DNA of 47,847 nucleotides from Flavobacterium sp. (GTDB lineage Bacteria; Bacteroidota; Bacteroidia; Flavobacteriales; Flavobacteriaceae), in NCBI RefSeq assembly GCF_029242675.1, contig NZ_JAQWTM010000356.1, positions 1 through 47,847 of the forward strand, given 5' to 3'. The notes beneath the pieces were generated by a model. The model saw only the letters and a program-made list of their open reading frames with translations, was not told where the DNA came from and did not search any database. Shown piece after piece: positions 8,463 through 18,300 of the stretch (the stretch's first letter is position 1; each line of letters begins with the position of its first letter). The position numbers and the translations under genes are program-made.

Positions 8463-10877
8463 CTATTTATCTGATTCGGTTTGCTCGCTTGATTCTTCGG
8501 GCTTATTTAGGATATCAACAGTTGGTTCTTTGAACTCTTGCTTGTTCGCAAGTGATTTGTTTAAAGTCAAAACAAGACAAGGCAATAACATTAAATTAGA
8601 TAACATTCCAAAGGCAAGGGTAATGGCAATTAATCCTCCCAAAGCTACTGTTCCTCCAAAATCAGAAAGCATAAAAACAGAGAATCCAGTAAATAAAACC
8701 ACCGAAGTATAGAACATACTAATACCTGATTCTTTTATTGTAGCAAAAACAGATCGTTTGATTTTCCAGTCATTGCGTGTTAATTCTTGACGGTATTGTG
8801 CTAAAAAGTGAATGGTATCATCTACAGAAAGTCCAAAGGCAATACTAAAAACTAAGATTGTTGACGGTTTTAAAGGAATGCCAAAATAACCCATTAAACC
8901 AGCAGTTATCATCAGCGGTAGTAAATTAGGGATAAGCGAAACGACCACCATTTTAAAGGATCGGAACATAAAAACCATTAAAAGTGAAATTAGCAGTACT
9001 GCAAAAAGTAAGGAGCTTACCAAATTGTCTAGTAAATATTGTGTCCCTTTTTCAAAAATTAAAGCTTTACCTGTTAACACTACTTTATAGCGATCTTTAG
9101 GGAAGATAGAGTCTATTTTAGAACTTAGGCGGTTTTCAATTTTGGCCATATTCCCAGTTCCAATATCTTTCATGAAAGTGGTTATGCGCGCTACTTGACC
9201 CGTACTATCCACATAGCTTTTCATGATATTGTTTTTATTATCCTTAGTCGCATTTTTGGCATAGCCAAGGATAAAACTCTGCTCCTGAGATGTGGGAAGC
9301 GCATAATATTCTGGATTGCCATTGTAATACGCTTGTTTCGAATATTTCACAATATTCAGGATGGAAATAGGCTTGGATAATTCCGGAATTGCTTCAATTG
9401 TATTTTGCAAATCATCCATTTTTCGTAAAGTAGATAATTTCATCACTCCTTTTTTTCTTTGAGTATCTACCATGATTTCAAGTGGCATTACCCCATTGAA
9501 TTCATTTTCGAAAAAAAGAATATCTCTGTAAAAGCCGGTATTCTTAGGCATATCCTCAATTAAATTTCCAGAAGTCTTGATTTTAAAAGCACCAATAGTA
9601 CTTACTAAAAATAAAAATATGGCAACAACATAAACATATCGGCGGTTGTATTTTACTGTTTTTTCAATCCACTTAATAAACGTTTTAGTGTAGTTACGGT
9701 TAAGATGCTCAAGATGTTTCGCCTTAGGCACAGGTTGGTAACTGTAATAAATAGGAATTACGATCAAACATAAAAAGAAAAGCGCAACGATACTTAAGGA
9801 CGATATGATTCCAAATTCCTTTAAAATATCACTACTGGTAATAATAAAGGTGGCAAAACCAGCTGCTGTAGTCAAGTTGGTCATTAAAGTTGCTGTTCCT
9901 ACCTTGGTGATAACCCTTTGCAGTGCCTTAGCTTTATTTCCGTGAGCGCTGTATTCTTGTTGGTATTTGTTGGTAAGGAAAATACAATTAGGAATTCCTA
10001 TGACAATGACTAAAGTAGGAACAATGGCAGTTAGAACGGTTATTTCAAAATGCAATAACCCTAGAAGTCCAAAAGTCCACATGACCCCAACAATAACTAT
10101 TAATATAGAAATAAGGGTGGCTCTAAAAGAGCGAAAAAAGAAAAAGAAGATTAAAGAAGTAATCAATAAGGAAGCCCCAATAAAAAGACTGATTTCTCCG
10201 GTGATGCTATTTGCGTTTAAGGTTCTGATATAAGGCATTCCTGAAACCTTAAGGTCGATTCCAGTTTTTTTCTCAAAAGCCACTATTTTTGGGATAAAAT
10301 GATTCATGATGTACTCCTTTCGCTGTGGAGTATTCACTATTTTTTTATCGAGATAGATTGCGGAGCGGATGGAACCTTTTTTATTGAAAAGTAAGCCTTC
10401 ATAAAAAGGCATTTTAGTAAATAAATTTTTCTTAATCTCGTTAAGGTAGGCTTGGTTATTTGTTTTGCTTTGATCTACAAAAGGAACCAACTCAAATTTT
10501 TGTACAGATTCGTTTTTTTCTAATTTTTTTAAATCGTTGATAGAAACGACGAGATCAACTTCTTTTTGTGCTTTTAATTCGGTCATTAAGGTCGTCCAAG
10601 CCGCAAAAGTTTTGGGAGTAAAAAAACGATCGTCTTTTACGCCTACGATGATTAGATTTCCTTCTTCGCCAAATTTTGACAAAAAAGTATTATAGCCTTT
10701 CGTGATACTGCTTGTCTCAGGTAATAAGTTAGCTTCAGTAAACGAAAAACGAATGTTTTTCCATTGCGTGCTAAGGAATAAAGTTATCAGTAAAATAGCA
10801 CCAAGAATAAATATACGGTTCTTAAGTACGATTCTAGCAACGAGCTCCCAAAACCCTACTTTTAATTTGTTTTTCAT
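8463..10877 (-). CDS. MMPL/RND-superfamily exporter
   Basis: This 804-residue inner-membrane protein has two similar halves, each with one helix, a large periplasmic loop and then five clustered helices (about residues 225-385 and 635-775), as in MMPL and sterol-sensing-domain members of the RND superfamily. The second half shows the GLSVDDTIHFLAQYR type motif, in which acidic residues conduct protons. Relatives move lipids, hopanoids or other hydrophobic molecules to the periplasm by proton-motive force. It is shorter than drug-efflux RND pumps and has no adaptor or outer-membrane channel next to it, so a lipid role is more likely than drug efflux. The C-terminal tail is charged and cytoplasmic. 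Confidence 0.88.
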   Translation of the reverse strand: MKNKLKVGFWELVARIVLKNRIFILGAILLITLFLSTQWKNIRFSFTEANLLPETSSITKGYNTFLSKFGEEGNLIIVGVKDDRFFTPKTFAAWTTLMTELKAQKEVDLVVSINDLKKLEKNESVQKFELVPFVDQSKTNNQAYLNEIKKNLFTKMPFYEGLLFNKKGSIRSAIYLDKKIVNTPQRKEYIMNHFIPKIVAFEKKTGIDLKVSGMPYIRTLNANSITGEISLFIGASLLITSLIFFFFFRSFRATLISILIVIVGVMWTFGLLGLLHFEITVLTAIVPTLVIVIGIPNCIFLTNKYQQEYSAHGNKAKALQRVITKVGTATLMTNLTTAAGFATFIITSSDILKEFGIISSLSIVALFFLCLIVIPIYYSYQPVPKAKHLEHLNRNYTKTFIKWIEKTVKYNRRYVYVVAIFLFLVSTIGAFKIKTSGNLIEDMPKNTGFYRDILFFENEFNGVMPLEIMVDTQRKKGVMKLSTLRKMDDLQNTIEAIPELSKPISILNIVKYSKQAYYNGNPEYYALPTSQEQSFILGYAKNATKDNKNNIMKSYVDSTGQVARITTFMKDIGTGNMAKIENRLSSKIDSIFPKDRYKVVLTGKALIFEKGTQYLLDNLVSSLLFAVLLISLLMVFMFRSFKMVVVSLIPNLLPLMITAGLMGYFGIPLKPSTILVFSIAFGLSVDDTIHFLAQYRQELTRNDWKIKRSVFATIKESGISMFYTSVVLFTGFSVFMLSDFGGTVALGGLIAITLAFGMLSNLMLLPCLVLTLNKSLANKQEFKEPTVDILNKPEESSEQTESDK

Positions 10878-10896
10878 AGAAATAGTAAAATGGCAG

Positions 10897-10904
10897 CAAA
10901 TGTA
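10897..10904 (-). promoter_or_regulatory. Promoter -7 element for the MMPL/RND gene
   Basis: Read on the minus strand this is TACATTTG, a perfect TAnnTTTG match, 19 bases upstream of the start codon. No -33 TTG is seen at the usual spacing. Confidence 0.5.
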
Positions 10905-11066
10905 GTGAAAACCAAAGTAAAGCTGTAATTTATTAGGAATATTTAACGCTAGTTCAAGGTCTCTTATGGGACGTTTTATTTGTTAAAATTGTTCGATTTA
11001 TCCATGTAAATTGTATTGAAGAATTTACCATCTTTGTTTTTGATTTAATTGACTTATTGAAGCAAT

Positions 11067-13343
11067 ATGGTTTTGAAAAAATATAAGAACACTTTGTTCT
11101 ATTTCGGAGTTACCGGTCTCTTTTCGGTATTGATTTTTTGGATAATTAAACGAGGAAAATTACTCGAATTACAAGAAGCAAATGTGACTGCAACCAGCGG
11201 TAATGACTCTTGGACAGATTTTATCAATTCGATGTTACACAACTTTAATGATCCCTTAGCGATTCTTTTGGCACAAATAGTCATGATCATTCTTACGGCA
11301 AGGGTTTTTGGTTGGTTTTTCCAAAAAATAGGGCAACCTACAGTTATTGGCGAGATTATAGCAGGAATTATTTTAGGACCTTCCCTTGTAGGAATGTATT
11401 TTCCCGAATTCTCAGCAGCGCTATTTCCAGAAGAGTCATTGGGAAACTTAAAATTTTTAAGTCAAATAGGATTGATCTTATTTATGTTCGTTATAGGAAT
11501 GGAGCTCGATGTAAAAGTCCTCAAGAACAAAGCCAGTGAAGCAATTGTAATTAGTCATGCTAGTATCATTTTTCCGTTTGCGATGGGAATTGGGTTGTCT
11601 TATTATGTTTACAATCAATTTGCTCCAGCGGGAGTCGAGTTTTTATCCTTTAGCCTTTTTATGGGAATCGCCATGAGTATTACTGCTTTTCCTGTTTTGG
11701 CGCGTATCGTTCAAGAAAGGGGTATTCACAAAACTCGCCTCGGAGCCATCGTTATTACATGTGCTGCAGCCGATGATATTACGGCATGGTGTTTACTTGC
11801 GGTGGTTATTGCCATCGTAAAGGCGGGTGACTTTGTAGGTTCTTTGTATGTGATTTCATTAGCATTGGTGTATGTGTTAGCGATGCTGTTTATCGTTAAG
11901 CCTTTCTTAAAACGTATAGGTGATTTGTATGGTGAGAAAGATAATATAGGAAAACCTGTGATGGCAATTTTCTTCTTACTCCTTATTATTTCGTCTTATG
12001 CAACCGAGATTATTGGTATTCATGCTTTATTTGGTGGTTTTATGATGGGTGCAATTATGCCTGATATCGCTAAATTCCGAATGATATTTATAGAAAAAGT
12101 CGAGGATGTTTCTGTTATCTTATTGTTGCCATTGTTTTTTGTTTTTACAGGTTTGCATACTCAAGTAGGATTAATCAATGACCCTTATCTCTGGAAGGTG
12201 ACTGCAGCAATTATTGCAGTGGCTGTTATTGGTAAATTTGTTGGTAGTGCGTTAGCCGCCAGATTTGTGGGGCAAAATTGGCACGATAGTTTAACTATTG
12301 GAGCGTTGATGAATACCCGTGGTCTAATGGAGCTGATTGTGTTAAACATCGGTCTAGAATTGAAAGTGCTAACTCCCGAAGTATTCACCATGATGGTTAT
12401 TATGGCATTGATAACTACTTTTATGACTGGCCCCGCTTTGAATTTAATTGGTTTTATTTTCAAGAATAAGCGAGAGGTTGAGCTGATAGATACTCAAGAC
12501 GAGAGTAAATTCCGGATTTTAATTTCTTTTGGGAATAATGAAAAAGGAAAGTCATTATTGCGTTTAGCCAATAGCTTGACTAAAAAGCAAGCAACAAATT
12601 CCGTTATTACTGCGATGCATTTATCTAAAAGTGATGAATTACATGCTTTTAATTTAGAGGAAATAGAGAAAGAAAGTTTTGATCCTATTTTTGATGAATC
12701 AGAACAACTTGGAATAAAGCTACTTTCGTTATTTAAAGTTACTAACGATATCGAGGCAGAGATTGCTGATGTTGCCAATAATGGAGATTATGATTTGTTA
12801 CTAGTTGGTCTTGGGAAATCGATTTTTCAGGGAAGTTTATTAGGTAAGGTAATTGGTTTTACCACAAGGATAATTAACCCAGATCGTTTAATTGATAAGT
12901 TTAAAGGAAAAGAAGGATTGTTTGAAAATTCTCCTTTTGATGAAAGAACACGTCAAATTGTTACGAGAACTAAAACGCCTTTAGGAATATTAATTGATCA
13001 TGATTTTGATAAGTTAGACCACATATTTGTCCCAATTATTAAGTCGGAGGATGTTGTTTTGATTGATTATGTGCAAAAAATGATTTTTAATAATAATTCA
13101 ATAATTAGTTTTTTAGACACCAACGGCTTCATTAAAAATAATTTTGTAATGCAAAGTGCGATTGCGACGCTTACGCAAAAGTTCCCCAATAATATTGTGG
13201 TAGTAACGGAAAGTAATCTAGATCACGCTTTTTTTAAGGAGCAAGATTTAACATTAATTAGTTTAGAAAGTTGGAAAGTAAGTATTGATTCTGATACCAC
13301 TTGGGTTGATGAACTATCCTCTGTTTTGATAATGAAATCCTAA
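11067..13343 (+). CDS. Cation:proton antiporter, CPA2 family, with C-terminal cytoplasmic domain
   Basis: This 758-residue protein is a predicted Na+(or K+)/H+ antiporter of the inner membrane. After a first helix (about 10-28) and a loop, residues 65-475 carry some 12 helices with CPA2 motifs: GQPTVIGEIIAGIILGP, LFMFVIGMELD, and the ion-binding pair Asp236-Asp237 in AADDITAW. Residues 480-758 form a soluble domain with a universal-stress-like pattern (ISFGNNEKGKSLLRLA, later DLLLVGLGKS) that could bind nucleotide and gate the transporter. There is no KefB-type RCK/TrkA-N domain. It is monocistronic and has its own terminator. Ion preference cannot be read from sequence. Confidence 0.9.
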   Translation: MVLKKYKNTLFYFGVTGLFSVLIFWIIKRGKLLELQEANVTATSGNDSWTDFINSMLHNFNDPLAILLAQIVMIILTARVFGWFFQKIGQPTVIGEIIAGIILGPSLVGMYFPEFSAALFPEESLGNLKFLSQIGLILFMFVIGMELDVKVLKNKASEAIVISHASIIFPFAMGIGLSYYVYNQFAPAGVEFLSFSLFMGIAMSITAFPVLARIVQERGIHKTRLGAIVITCAAADDITAWCLLAVVIAIVKAGDFVGSLYVISLALVYVLAMLFIVKPFLKRIGDLYGEKDNIGKPVMAIFFLLLIISSYATEIIGIHALFGGFMMGAIMPDIAKFRMIFIEKVEDVSVILLLPLFFVFTGLHTQVGLINDPYLWKVTAAIIAVAVIGKFVGSALAARFVGQNWHDSLTIGALMNTRGLMELIVLNIGLELKVLTPEVFTMMVIMALITTFMTGPALNLIGFIFKNKREVELIDTQDESKFRILISFGNNEKGKSLLRLANSLTKKQATNSVITAMHLSKSDELHAFNLEEIEKESFDPIFDESEQLGIKLLSLFKVTNDIEAEIADVANNGDYDLLLVGLGKSIFQGSLLGKVIGFTTRIINPDRLIDKFKGKEGLFENSPFDERTRQIVTRTKTPLGILIDHDFDKLDHIFVPIIKSEDVVLIDYVQKMIFNNNSIISFLDTNGFIKNNFVMQSAIATLTQKFPNNIVVVTESNLDHAFFKEQDLTLISLESWKVSIDSDTTWVDELSSVLIMKS

Positions 13344-13347
13344 AAAT

Positions 13348-13384
13348 AAAGCTAATTGTAAAGTTGCAATTAGCTTTGTTTTTT
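13348..13384 (+). terminator. Terminator between the CPA2 gene and the convergent DUF5686 gene
   Basis: AAAGCTAATTG (13348-13358) and CAATTAGCTTT (13367-13377) form an 11-bp stem followed by GTTTTTTG on the plus strand. The minus strand is also T-rich past the stem, so it may serve both genes. Confidence 0.85.
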
Positions 13385-13392
13385 GATTTTGA

Positions 13393-15891
13393 TTAAATTC
13401 CTAAATTCAAAATAAAACTGATTTTTATGGCAATGTTGTCCTCAAATTTAGGAAGTTGATTCGGTCCGTATCGATAAAAAGCGACTAGTCCAAACGCATT
13501 GAAAATTTGATTCAGCTCTATTCCGGATTCAAAGTAGCCTTTATTTAGTCGTTTGTAATCCAAACCTACATGTTGCTGTTGGTTTTGGATATCTCCCCAT
13601 CCCATTCTAGAAACTAGCACAAGGGCAGGCTTAACTTTAGGGAAGATGGTTACTCTCTTAAAACCATGTTTAAATTGAAAGTAAACAAATTCATTTGAGA
13701 AAAACTCGTTAAAAAACATCGTTTCAAAACTGTTTTTACTGGCAAATGTAATTCTTTGCATCACAGTTTCTTTGGTGATGTTGTTAGGCGAAGTATTGTA
13801 TAAATGCGTTAATGGAATGTCACCTGTGGCATAGCCAGCTTGGAATAATAGATTTGTTTTTTGGCCATTTAGGTATTTTTTTTCATATTCAGTTTTGAAG
13901 TCGATTTTGCTAAAGGTAAAATCATTCGCCCATACTTTAGGTAAAGCTTGAGTGTACTGCAAGGTGAATTTTGGAAATCGTTTTTCAACTTCAACTCTTC
14001 CAGTTGGTGTTTGCATATAATCACTAAAAGGATTCCATTGCAATGAAATTATTGCGGTGGTCATGGTGTATCTTGAATAAAGTTTATCGTCCAGGTTGTA
14101 CACATAATTGAATTTAGGGGCGATTTCAGCATGCGCAATCTCGATAAAGCTATCCGTTTTAGGAATAACCTTCGTCTCAAGAAAGGTTCTCCATGTTCGA
14201 TAATTATAAAAAGTACTGATATTGATAGGTCTAGGATCATAAATTTTATAACGTCGACTATCTACTGAAAATAGTGTTGTTCCAATTTCTCTAACATCAT
14301 CAGTAAAAGATACGTTTAACCAAGTATTTGATTCAGTGTTGAGGTTAACTGCAGCACCAAAACTATATTTAAATTTCCCGTCTTTCGTTCCATAAGCAGT
14401 ATATCCATTGACTTTAAAATATTTAGAAAAACGATCGTTAGTCACACCGCCAAAACCTAATCTAAAACCTTCATAGTTATTGTAGGTGAATAGATGTCGT
14501 AAATCAATATCAAAAATGGATACCGGAAGATAACCATTAATGATTTTTCGACCCAAACGAATGCGATTTACAATACGTTTTTGTCCTCCAATACTGTCCA
14601 ATGTTTTATAGGTATTGCTATTGCGTATATCGATACTGTCTTTTCTATACTGATCCCAAAAACTCTCGGGTCGGTCGATAGCTTCCTTTTTAAGTTCTAC
14701 AGCAATAAACTTGCGATTAAGTGCAATGGGTGAATTATAGGTAACATCAAAGTTATTGGATTCAGATAATAAATAAACAAAATCAGAAGGTTGTCTTTTT
14801 CTCGTTTGAAAATCCTTGTCCATGTCACCATCAAACTGAACTGTTCCGCCTAATATTTTGATATCATCATCATTTTTTCCTTTTACAATTTTGAATGTTT
14901 TTCGCTTCGGGAACCAAAGATCTTGAGCGGCAATGTATTCAAAATCGTGTGTCCCACTAATATCTAAAACCCCTTTTATGCGCATTATCGCTTTTGCAAT
15001 AGCGTAATTTTTTCCATCAATATAAAGGATACCTTCTAGTCCAGCGGCATTACTAACCTTTTTGTTTTTAAAATAAATCATGTAGGCAGCGCGACCATTT
15101 ATAGGTACCGTGTCTAGGAGCTTGTAATTGTAGTCAGTAGGAGCGTCGTCAGTGATGGGACTTTTGTATTTCGTTTCGAATAATTCATAATTTCTATCGT
15201 AAACAGAAAAGGATTGTAGATTAAAACTCAAAATTTCGTACACTGGTTGTTTAAAACCAGCCATTATAGTTCCTAATATTGTTTCTTTTAATTTGGCGCC
15301 ATCAAATTGATATTGTGATACTTTTTCTGTTTGAAACAAATGCCTTTTGAGGATGGTTTCTTTGAATTTGTAATTAGTAGAATCTACTTTAGAGAAAATT
15401 TCGCGTTCTTTCTTTTTGATGAAAACAGAATCTATGGTGCCTTCAAAAGTTTCAGGATTGGCAGTAACTACTAGTTTAGTGTAAGACTTAAAATCGAAAC
15501 TTTGCAAACGAGTTGCTGGATTATTAGTTGTTTTTTTTGCGATTGTTTTTTTAATAATGGCAAGTGCAGGATTTTCATTAGAGATAATAACTTCTCTAAG
15601 ATCATCACTTTTTTCATCAAGGGAAATGTAGTAGGTACTTTTATTGGTAGTAATAGTAATGATAGATGTAACAAATCCGATATAGGAAACGGTAAAAGAG
15701 CTAATCTTTTTTTTGGTGTTTAAGGTAAATTTTCCATCGACATCAGTGACGGTTTTAGTACCATTATCAGCAACGACTGATGCAAACGCTAGAGGTTGCC
15801 TAGTCGAATCAGCTGTTACTAGCCCATTCACTTGAAATTGCGCTTGAAGCGAAAGCGAGAATAGAAAAAAAAGGAAACAAATATGCTTCAT
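13393..15891 (-). CDS. DUF5686 outer-membrane protein with carboxypeptidase-regulatory-like domain
   Basis: This 832-residue envelope protein begins with a signal peptide (cleavage near LQAQ, residue 18). A carboxypeptidase-regulatory-like beta-sandwich follows at about 20-95 (VNGLVTADSTRQPLAFASV, then DGKFTLNTK). The rest matches the DUF5686 pattern and is rich in aromatic, alternating strands (FRLGFGGVTNDRFSK, KLSYFGAAV-like segments), ending in FILNLGI, so it is probably an outer-membrane beta-barrel. It resembles the N-terminus of TonB-dependent receptors but has no plug domain. The function of DUF5686 is not established. It is transcribed toward the antiporter and looks monocistronic. 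Confidence 0.8.
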   Translation of the reverse strand: MKHICFLFFLFSLSLQAQFQVNGLVTADSTRQPLAFASVVADNGTKTVTDVDGKFTLNTKKKISSFTVSYIGFVTSIITITTNKSTYYISLDEKSDDLREVIISNENPALAIIKKTIAKKTTNNPATRLQSFDFKSYTKLVVTANPETFEGTIDSVFIKKKEREIFSKVDSTNYKFKETILKRHLFQTEKVSQYQFDGAKLKETILGTIMAGFKQPVYEILSFNLQSFSVYDRNYELFETKYKSPITDDAPTDYNYKLLDTVPINGRAAYMIYFKNKKVSNAAGLEGILYIDGKNYAIAKAIMRIKGVLDISGTHDFEYIAAQDLWFPKRKTFKIVKGKNDDDIKILGGTVQFDGDMDKDFQTRKRQPSDFVYLLSESNNFDVTYNSPIALNRKFIAVELKKEAIDRPESFWDQYRKDSIDIRNSNTYKTLDSIGGQKRIVNRIRLGRKIINGYLPVSIFDIDLRHLFTYNNYEGFRLGFGGVTNDRFSKYFKVNGYTAYGTKDGKFKYSFGAAVNLNTESNTWLNVSFTDDVREIGTTLFSVDSRRYKIYDPRPINISTFYNYRTWRTFLETKVIPKTDSFIEIAHAEIAPKFNYVYNLDDKLYSRYTMTTAIISLQWNPFSDYMQTPTGRVEVEKRFPKFTLQYTQALPKVWANDFTFSKIDFKTEYEKKYLNGQKTNLLFQAGYATGDIPLTHLYNTSPNNITKETVMQRITFASKNSFETMFFNEFFSNEFVYFQFKHGFKRVTIFPKVKPALVLVSRMGWGDIQNQQQHVGLDYKRLNKGYFESGIELNQIFNAFGLVAFYRYGPNQLPKFEDNIAIKISFILNLGI

Positions 15892-15949
15892 GAAAAGGTT
15901 TATTTGAAAAACGAAAATAAAAGCGTTTTGTTATGGCAAAAATAATAAT

Positions 15950-15985
15950 AAAAAATCCGTTTTGTTAGCGTTAACAAAACGGATT
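15950..15985 (-). terminator. Strong terminator of the pyrH-frr operon
   Basis: AATCCGTTTTGTTA (15954-15967) and TAACAAAACGGATT (15972-15985) form a perfect 14-bp stem with a 4-base loop, followed on the minus strand by a T-run. It lies 23 bp past the frr stop codon. Confidence 0.92.
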
Positions 15986-16008
15986 CTATTTTTAGATTTA
16001 GTAAAAGT

Positions 16009-16572
16009 TTACACCTTCATGATCTCTGCTTCTTTCACCAAAAGTAATTCATCTACTTTTCTGATGAAACTGTTGGTAAGGTTTTGAACCTCTTCTTCGG
16101 CACTTTTACAAATGTCTTCTGAGGTGCCTTCTTTTTCTAATTTTTTGATTTCAGTGTTGGCATCTTTACGCGCATTTCTAACTCCTATTTTAGCATCTTC
16201 TGCCTCCACTTTGGCTTGTTTAGCCAGCTCACGTCTGCGGTCTTCTGTCAATGACGGAACACTAATAATGATAACATCACCATTATTCATAGGGTTAAAT
16301 CCTATGTTAGCCACCATGATTGCTTTTTCAATTACTTGCAACATGTTTTTTTCAAAAGGTTGTAAAGTAATCGTGCGGGCATCAGGAACACTAATTTTAG
16401 AAACTTGAGAAAGTGGTGTTGCTGAACCGTAATAATCTACAAAAACACTTCCAAGCATTGCTGGTGACGCTTTTCCTGCTCTAATATTTAAAAATTCTTT
16501 TTCTAAGTGAGCAATAGAACCAGTCATAGATTCCTTAGTGCTATCTAATATAAATTCAATTTCTTCAGTCAT
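16009..16572 (-). CDS. frr: Ribosome recycling factor
   Basis: This 187-residue protein, close to the usual 185, splits post-termination 70S ribosomes together with EF-G. The domain I three-helix bundle and the inserted domain II are recognisable through LNIRAGKASPAMLGSVFVDYYG, PDARTITLQPFEKNML and LTEDRRRELAKQAKVEAEDAK. It follows pyrH by 63 bp on the same strand, an order conserved in many bacteria, and a strong hairpin ends the unit. Nothing is unusual about it. Confidence 0.97.
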   Translation of the reverse strand: MTEEIEFILDSTKESMTGSIAHLEKEFLNIRAGKASPAMLGSVFVDYYGSATPLSQVSKISVPDARTITLQPFEKNMLQVIEKAIMVANIGFNPMNNGDVIIISVPSLTEDRRRELAKQAKVEAEDAKIGVRNARKDANTEIKKLEKEGTSEDICKSAEEEVQNLTNSFIRKVDELLLVKEAEIMKV

Positions 16573-16635
16573 TTTATTTTAATTTAGTATTCCGTTTTCC
16601 ACTCTTTCGCTAGATAATCAGTGGTTTCCGGTTTA

Positions 16636-17343
16636 TTATATATTTACTACTGTTCCAATGTTTTCTCCAGCACAAATTTTCTCTAGATTACCAATTTTAT
16701 TCATATCAAAAATAACGATCGGTAATTTATTTTCTTGACTTAAAGTAAAAGCTGTGGTATCCATTACATTTAATCCTTTTTTCAAGACATCTTCAAATGA
16801 AATAGTATCAAATTTTATGGCTTCAGGGTTTTTTTCAGGGTCTGAGTCATAAACTCCATCAACACGAGTTCCTTTAAGGATAACATCAGCATGAATTTCT
16901 ACTCCACGCAGTACAGCTGCGGTATCAGTTGTGAAATAGGGATTTCCTGTTCCTGCTCCAAAAATTACAATTCTACCTTTCTCTAAGTGACGCACTGCTC
17001 TTCTCTTGATGTAAGGCTCGGCAATCGCTTCAATTTTTAAAGCTGTTTGTAATCGAGTCAACATTCCTTTGTCTTCAAGAGCTCCTTGTAGCGCCATTCC
17101 GTTAATTACAGTAGCGAGCATACCCATATAATCCCCTTGAACGCGATCCATCCCGTTACTTGCTCCGGCCACACCTCTAAAAATGTTTCCACCACCTATA
17201 ACAATGGCAATTTCAACTCCTTGATCGTGAATTTTTTTAATTTCTGCAGCATATTCAGCTAATCTCGTAGGATCTATACCGTATTGTCTTTCACCCATTA
17301 AAGCTTCGCCGCTTAATTTTAGAAGAATTCTTTTGTATTTCAT
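16636..17343 (-). CDS. pyrH: Uridylate kinase
   Basis: This 235-residue cytoplasmic enzyme of the amino-acid-kinase fold phosphorylates UMP to UDP with ATP. It starts [17 protein letters not shown] and has the phosphate-binding GGGNIFRG segment and the [16 protein letters not shown] nucleotide-site motif. The frame stays open upstream to 17403, but I chose the ATG at 17343 because homology starts there and a TATATTTG promoter box lies at 17366-17373, inside the extended frame. It is the first gene of a pyrH-frr unit. Bacterial UMP kinases are usually activated by GTP and inhibited by UTP (known for the family, not visible here). Confidence 0.97.
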   Translation of the reverse strand: MKYKRILLKLSGEALMGERQYGIDPTRLAEYAAEIKKIHDQGVEIAIVIGGGNIFRGVAGASNGMDRVQGDYMGMLATVINGMALQGALEDKGMLTRLQTALKIEAIAEPYIKRRAVRHLEKGRIVIFGAGTGNPYFTTDTAAVLRGVEIHADVILKGTRVDGVYDSDPEKNPEAIKFDTISFEDVLKKGLNVMDTTAFTLSQENKLPIVIFDMNKIGNLEKICAGENIGTVVNI

Positions 17344-17365
17344 GTCTGTGTTGCGTTGTTTAGTG

Positions 17366-17373
17366 CAAATATA
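17366..17373 (-). promoter_or_regulatory. Promoter -7 element for pyrH-frr
   Basis: Read on the minus strand this is TATATTTG, a perfect consensus, 22 bases upstream of the pyrH ATG. It rules out the longer pyrH reading frame. Confidence 0.6.
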
Positions 17374-17411
17374 GTCATATTCTTTTTTTATGAAATAGCA
17401 CACTCCATATT

Positions 17412-18206
17412 TTAAGGATTTTGTTTTTCGTACGACTCCTTAGCAGCTTGATAGCCAATGTTGAATATCGCATCCATTTTTGTTTTATTGGTTTCAAATG
17501 TACTATATGCACTCAGCTCTTTGGGTTCAATAATCCAATCGCAAATATTGAATTTCTGCAGGTTAGAATTCGCTGAAAAAATATCGAAAGCGCGGGTTGT
17601 TACGGATCGAATCGAGTTCAAATCTTTGGCTTCTATTTTCTGAATCGGACTCACATAAACACCTATAATAGTCTCACAATGTCCTTGTAATAAGTCAGTG
17701 GGAAAGTGATTTAAAATTCCACCGTCACTAAAAGGTTCCTTATTAATTTCATAAGGCGAAATAATCCCTGGAAAGGCTGATGATGCTAACAGAGCATCGA
17801 CTATTTTGGTTTCGGGATCAAATATTTTCAAACGACCTTTGACCATATCAGTAGCCGTAATTTTCATAGGAATTTTTAAGTCGCCTACTTGAGCATCTTC
17901 GAATATATTGATGAAATAAGCTTTAAAAGATTCGGAGTCGATCAATCCTGCTTTTTTAAACGTAAAATGCCTCCAGTGAAAAAAGTAAATCGATTTAAAA
18001 AAAGCTAAAATCTCCTGAGGACTTTTGCCCCAAGCGTACATGGCTCCTACGATACTACCAGCGCTAGTTCCTGAGATCGCATTGGGTTTGATGTTTTTTT
18101 CCTCTAGAAATTGCAGTACGCCCGCATGTGCTAAACCTTTAGAACCACCTCCCGAAAGGGCAATTCCTACTGATTTTGAATTGATAATATCCTTGTAAGA
18201 TTCCAT
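17412..18206 (-). CDS. Patatin-like phospholipase
   Basis: This 264-residue protein is a predicted serine acyl hydrolase. It has the oxyanion-hole glycine motif GGGSKG (19-24), the nucleophile elbow GTSAG with Ser48, and the SDGG motif giving the Asp161 of the Ser-Asp dyad. The single-domain architecture matches bacterial RssA-like proteins and has no signal peptide or outer-membrane barrel. It could hydrolyse phospholipids or other acyl esters at the inner membrane. It lies upstream of pyrH on the same strand, but pyrH has its own promoter, so joint transcription is partial at most. Confidence 0.92.
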   Translation of the reverse strand: MESYKDIINSKSVGIALSGGGSKGLAHAGVLQFLEEKNIKPNAISGTSAGSIVGAMYAWGKSPQEILAFFKSIYFFHWRHFTFKKAGLIDSESFKAYFINIFEDAQVGDLKIPMKITATDMVKGRLKIFDPETKIVDALLASSAFPGIISPYEINKEPFSDGGILNHFPTDLLQGHCETIIGVYVSPIQKIEAKDLNSIRSVTTRAFDIFSANSNLQKFNICDWIIEPKELSAYSTFETNKTKMDAIFNIGYQAAKESYEKQNP

Positions 18207-18300
18207 ATCATAAAATTACACTTTTCAATTATTGATTGACTGATTTTTGTCATTTTTTAACTAATTATTTTTAGGTAACTTTACAAAAACATATACAATC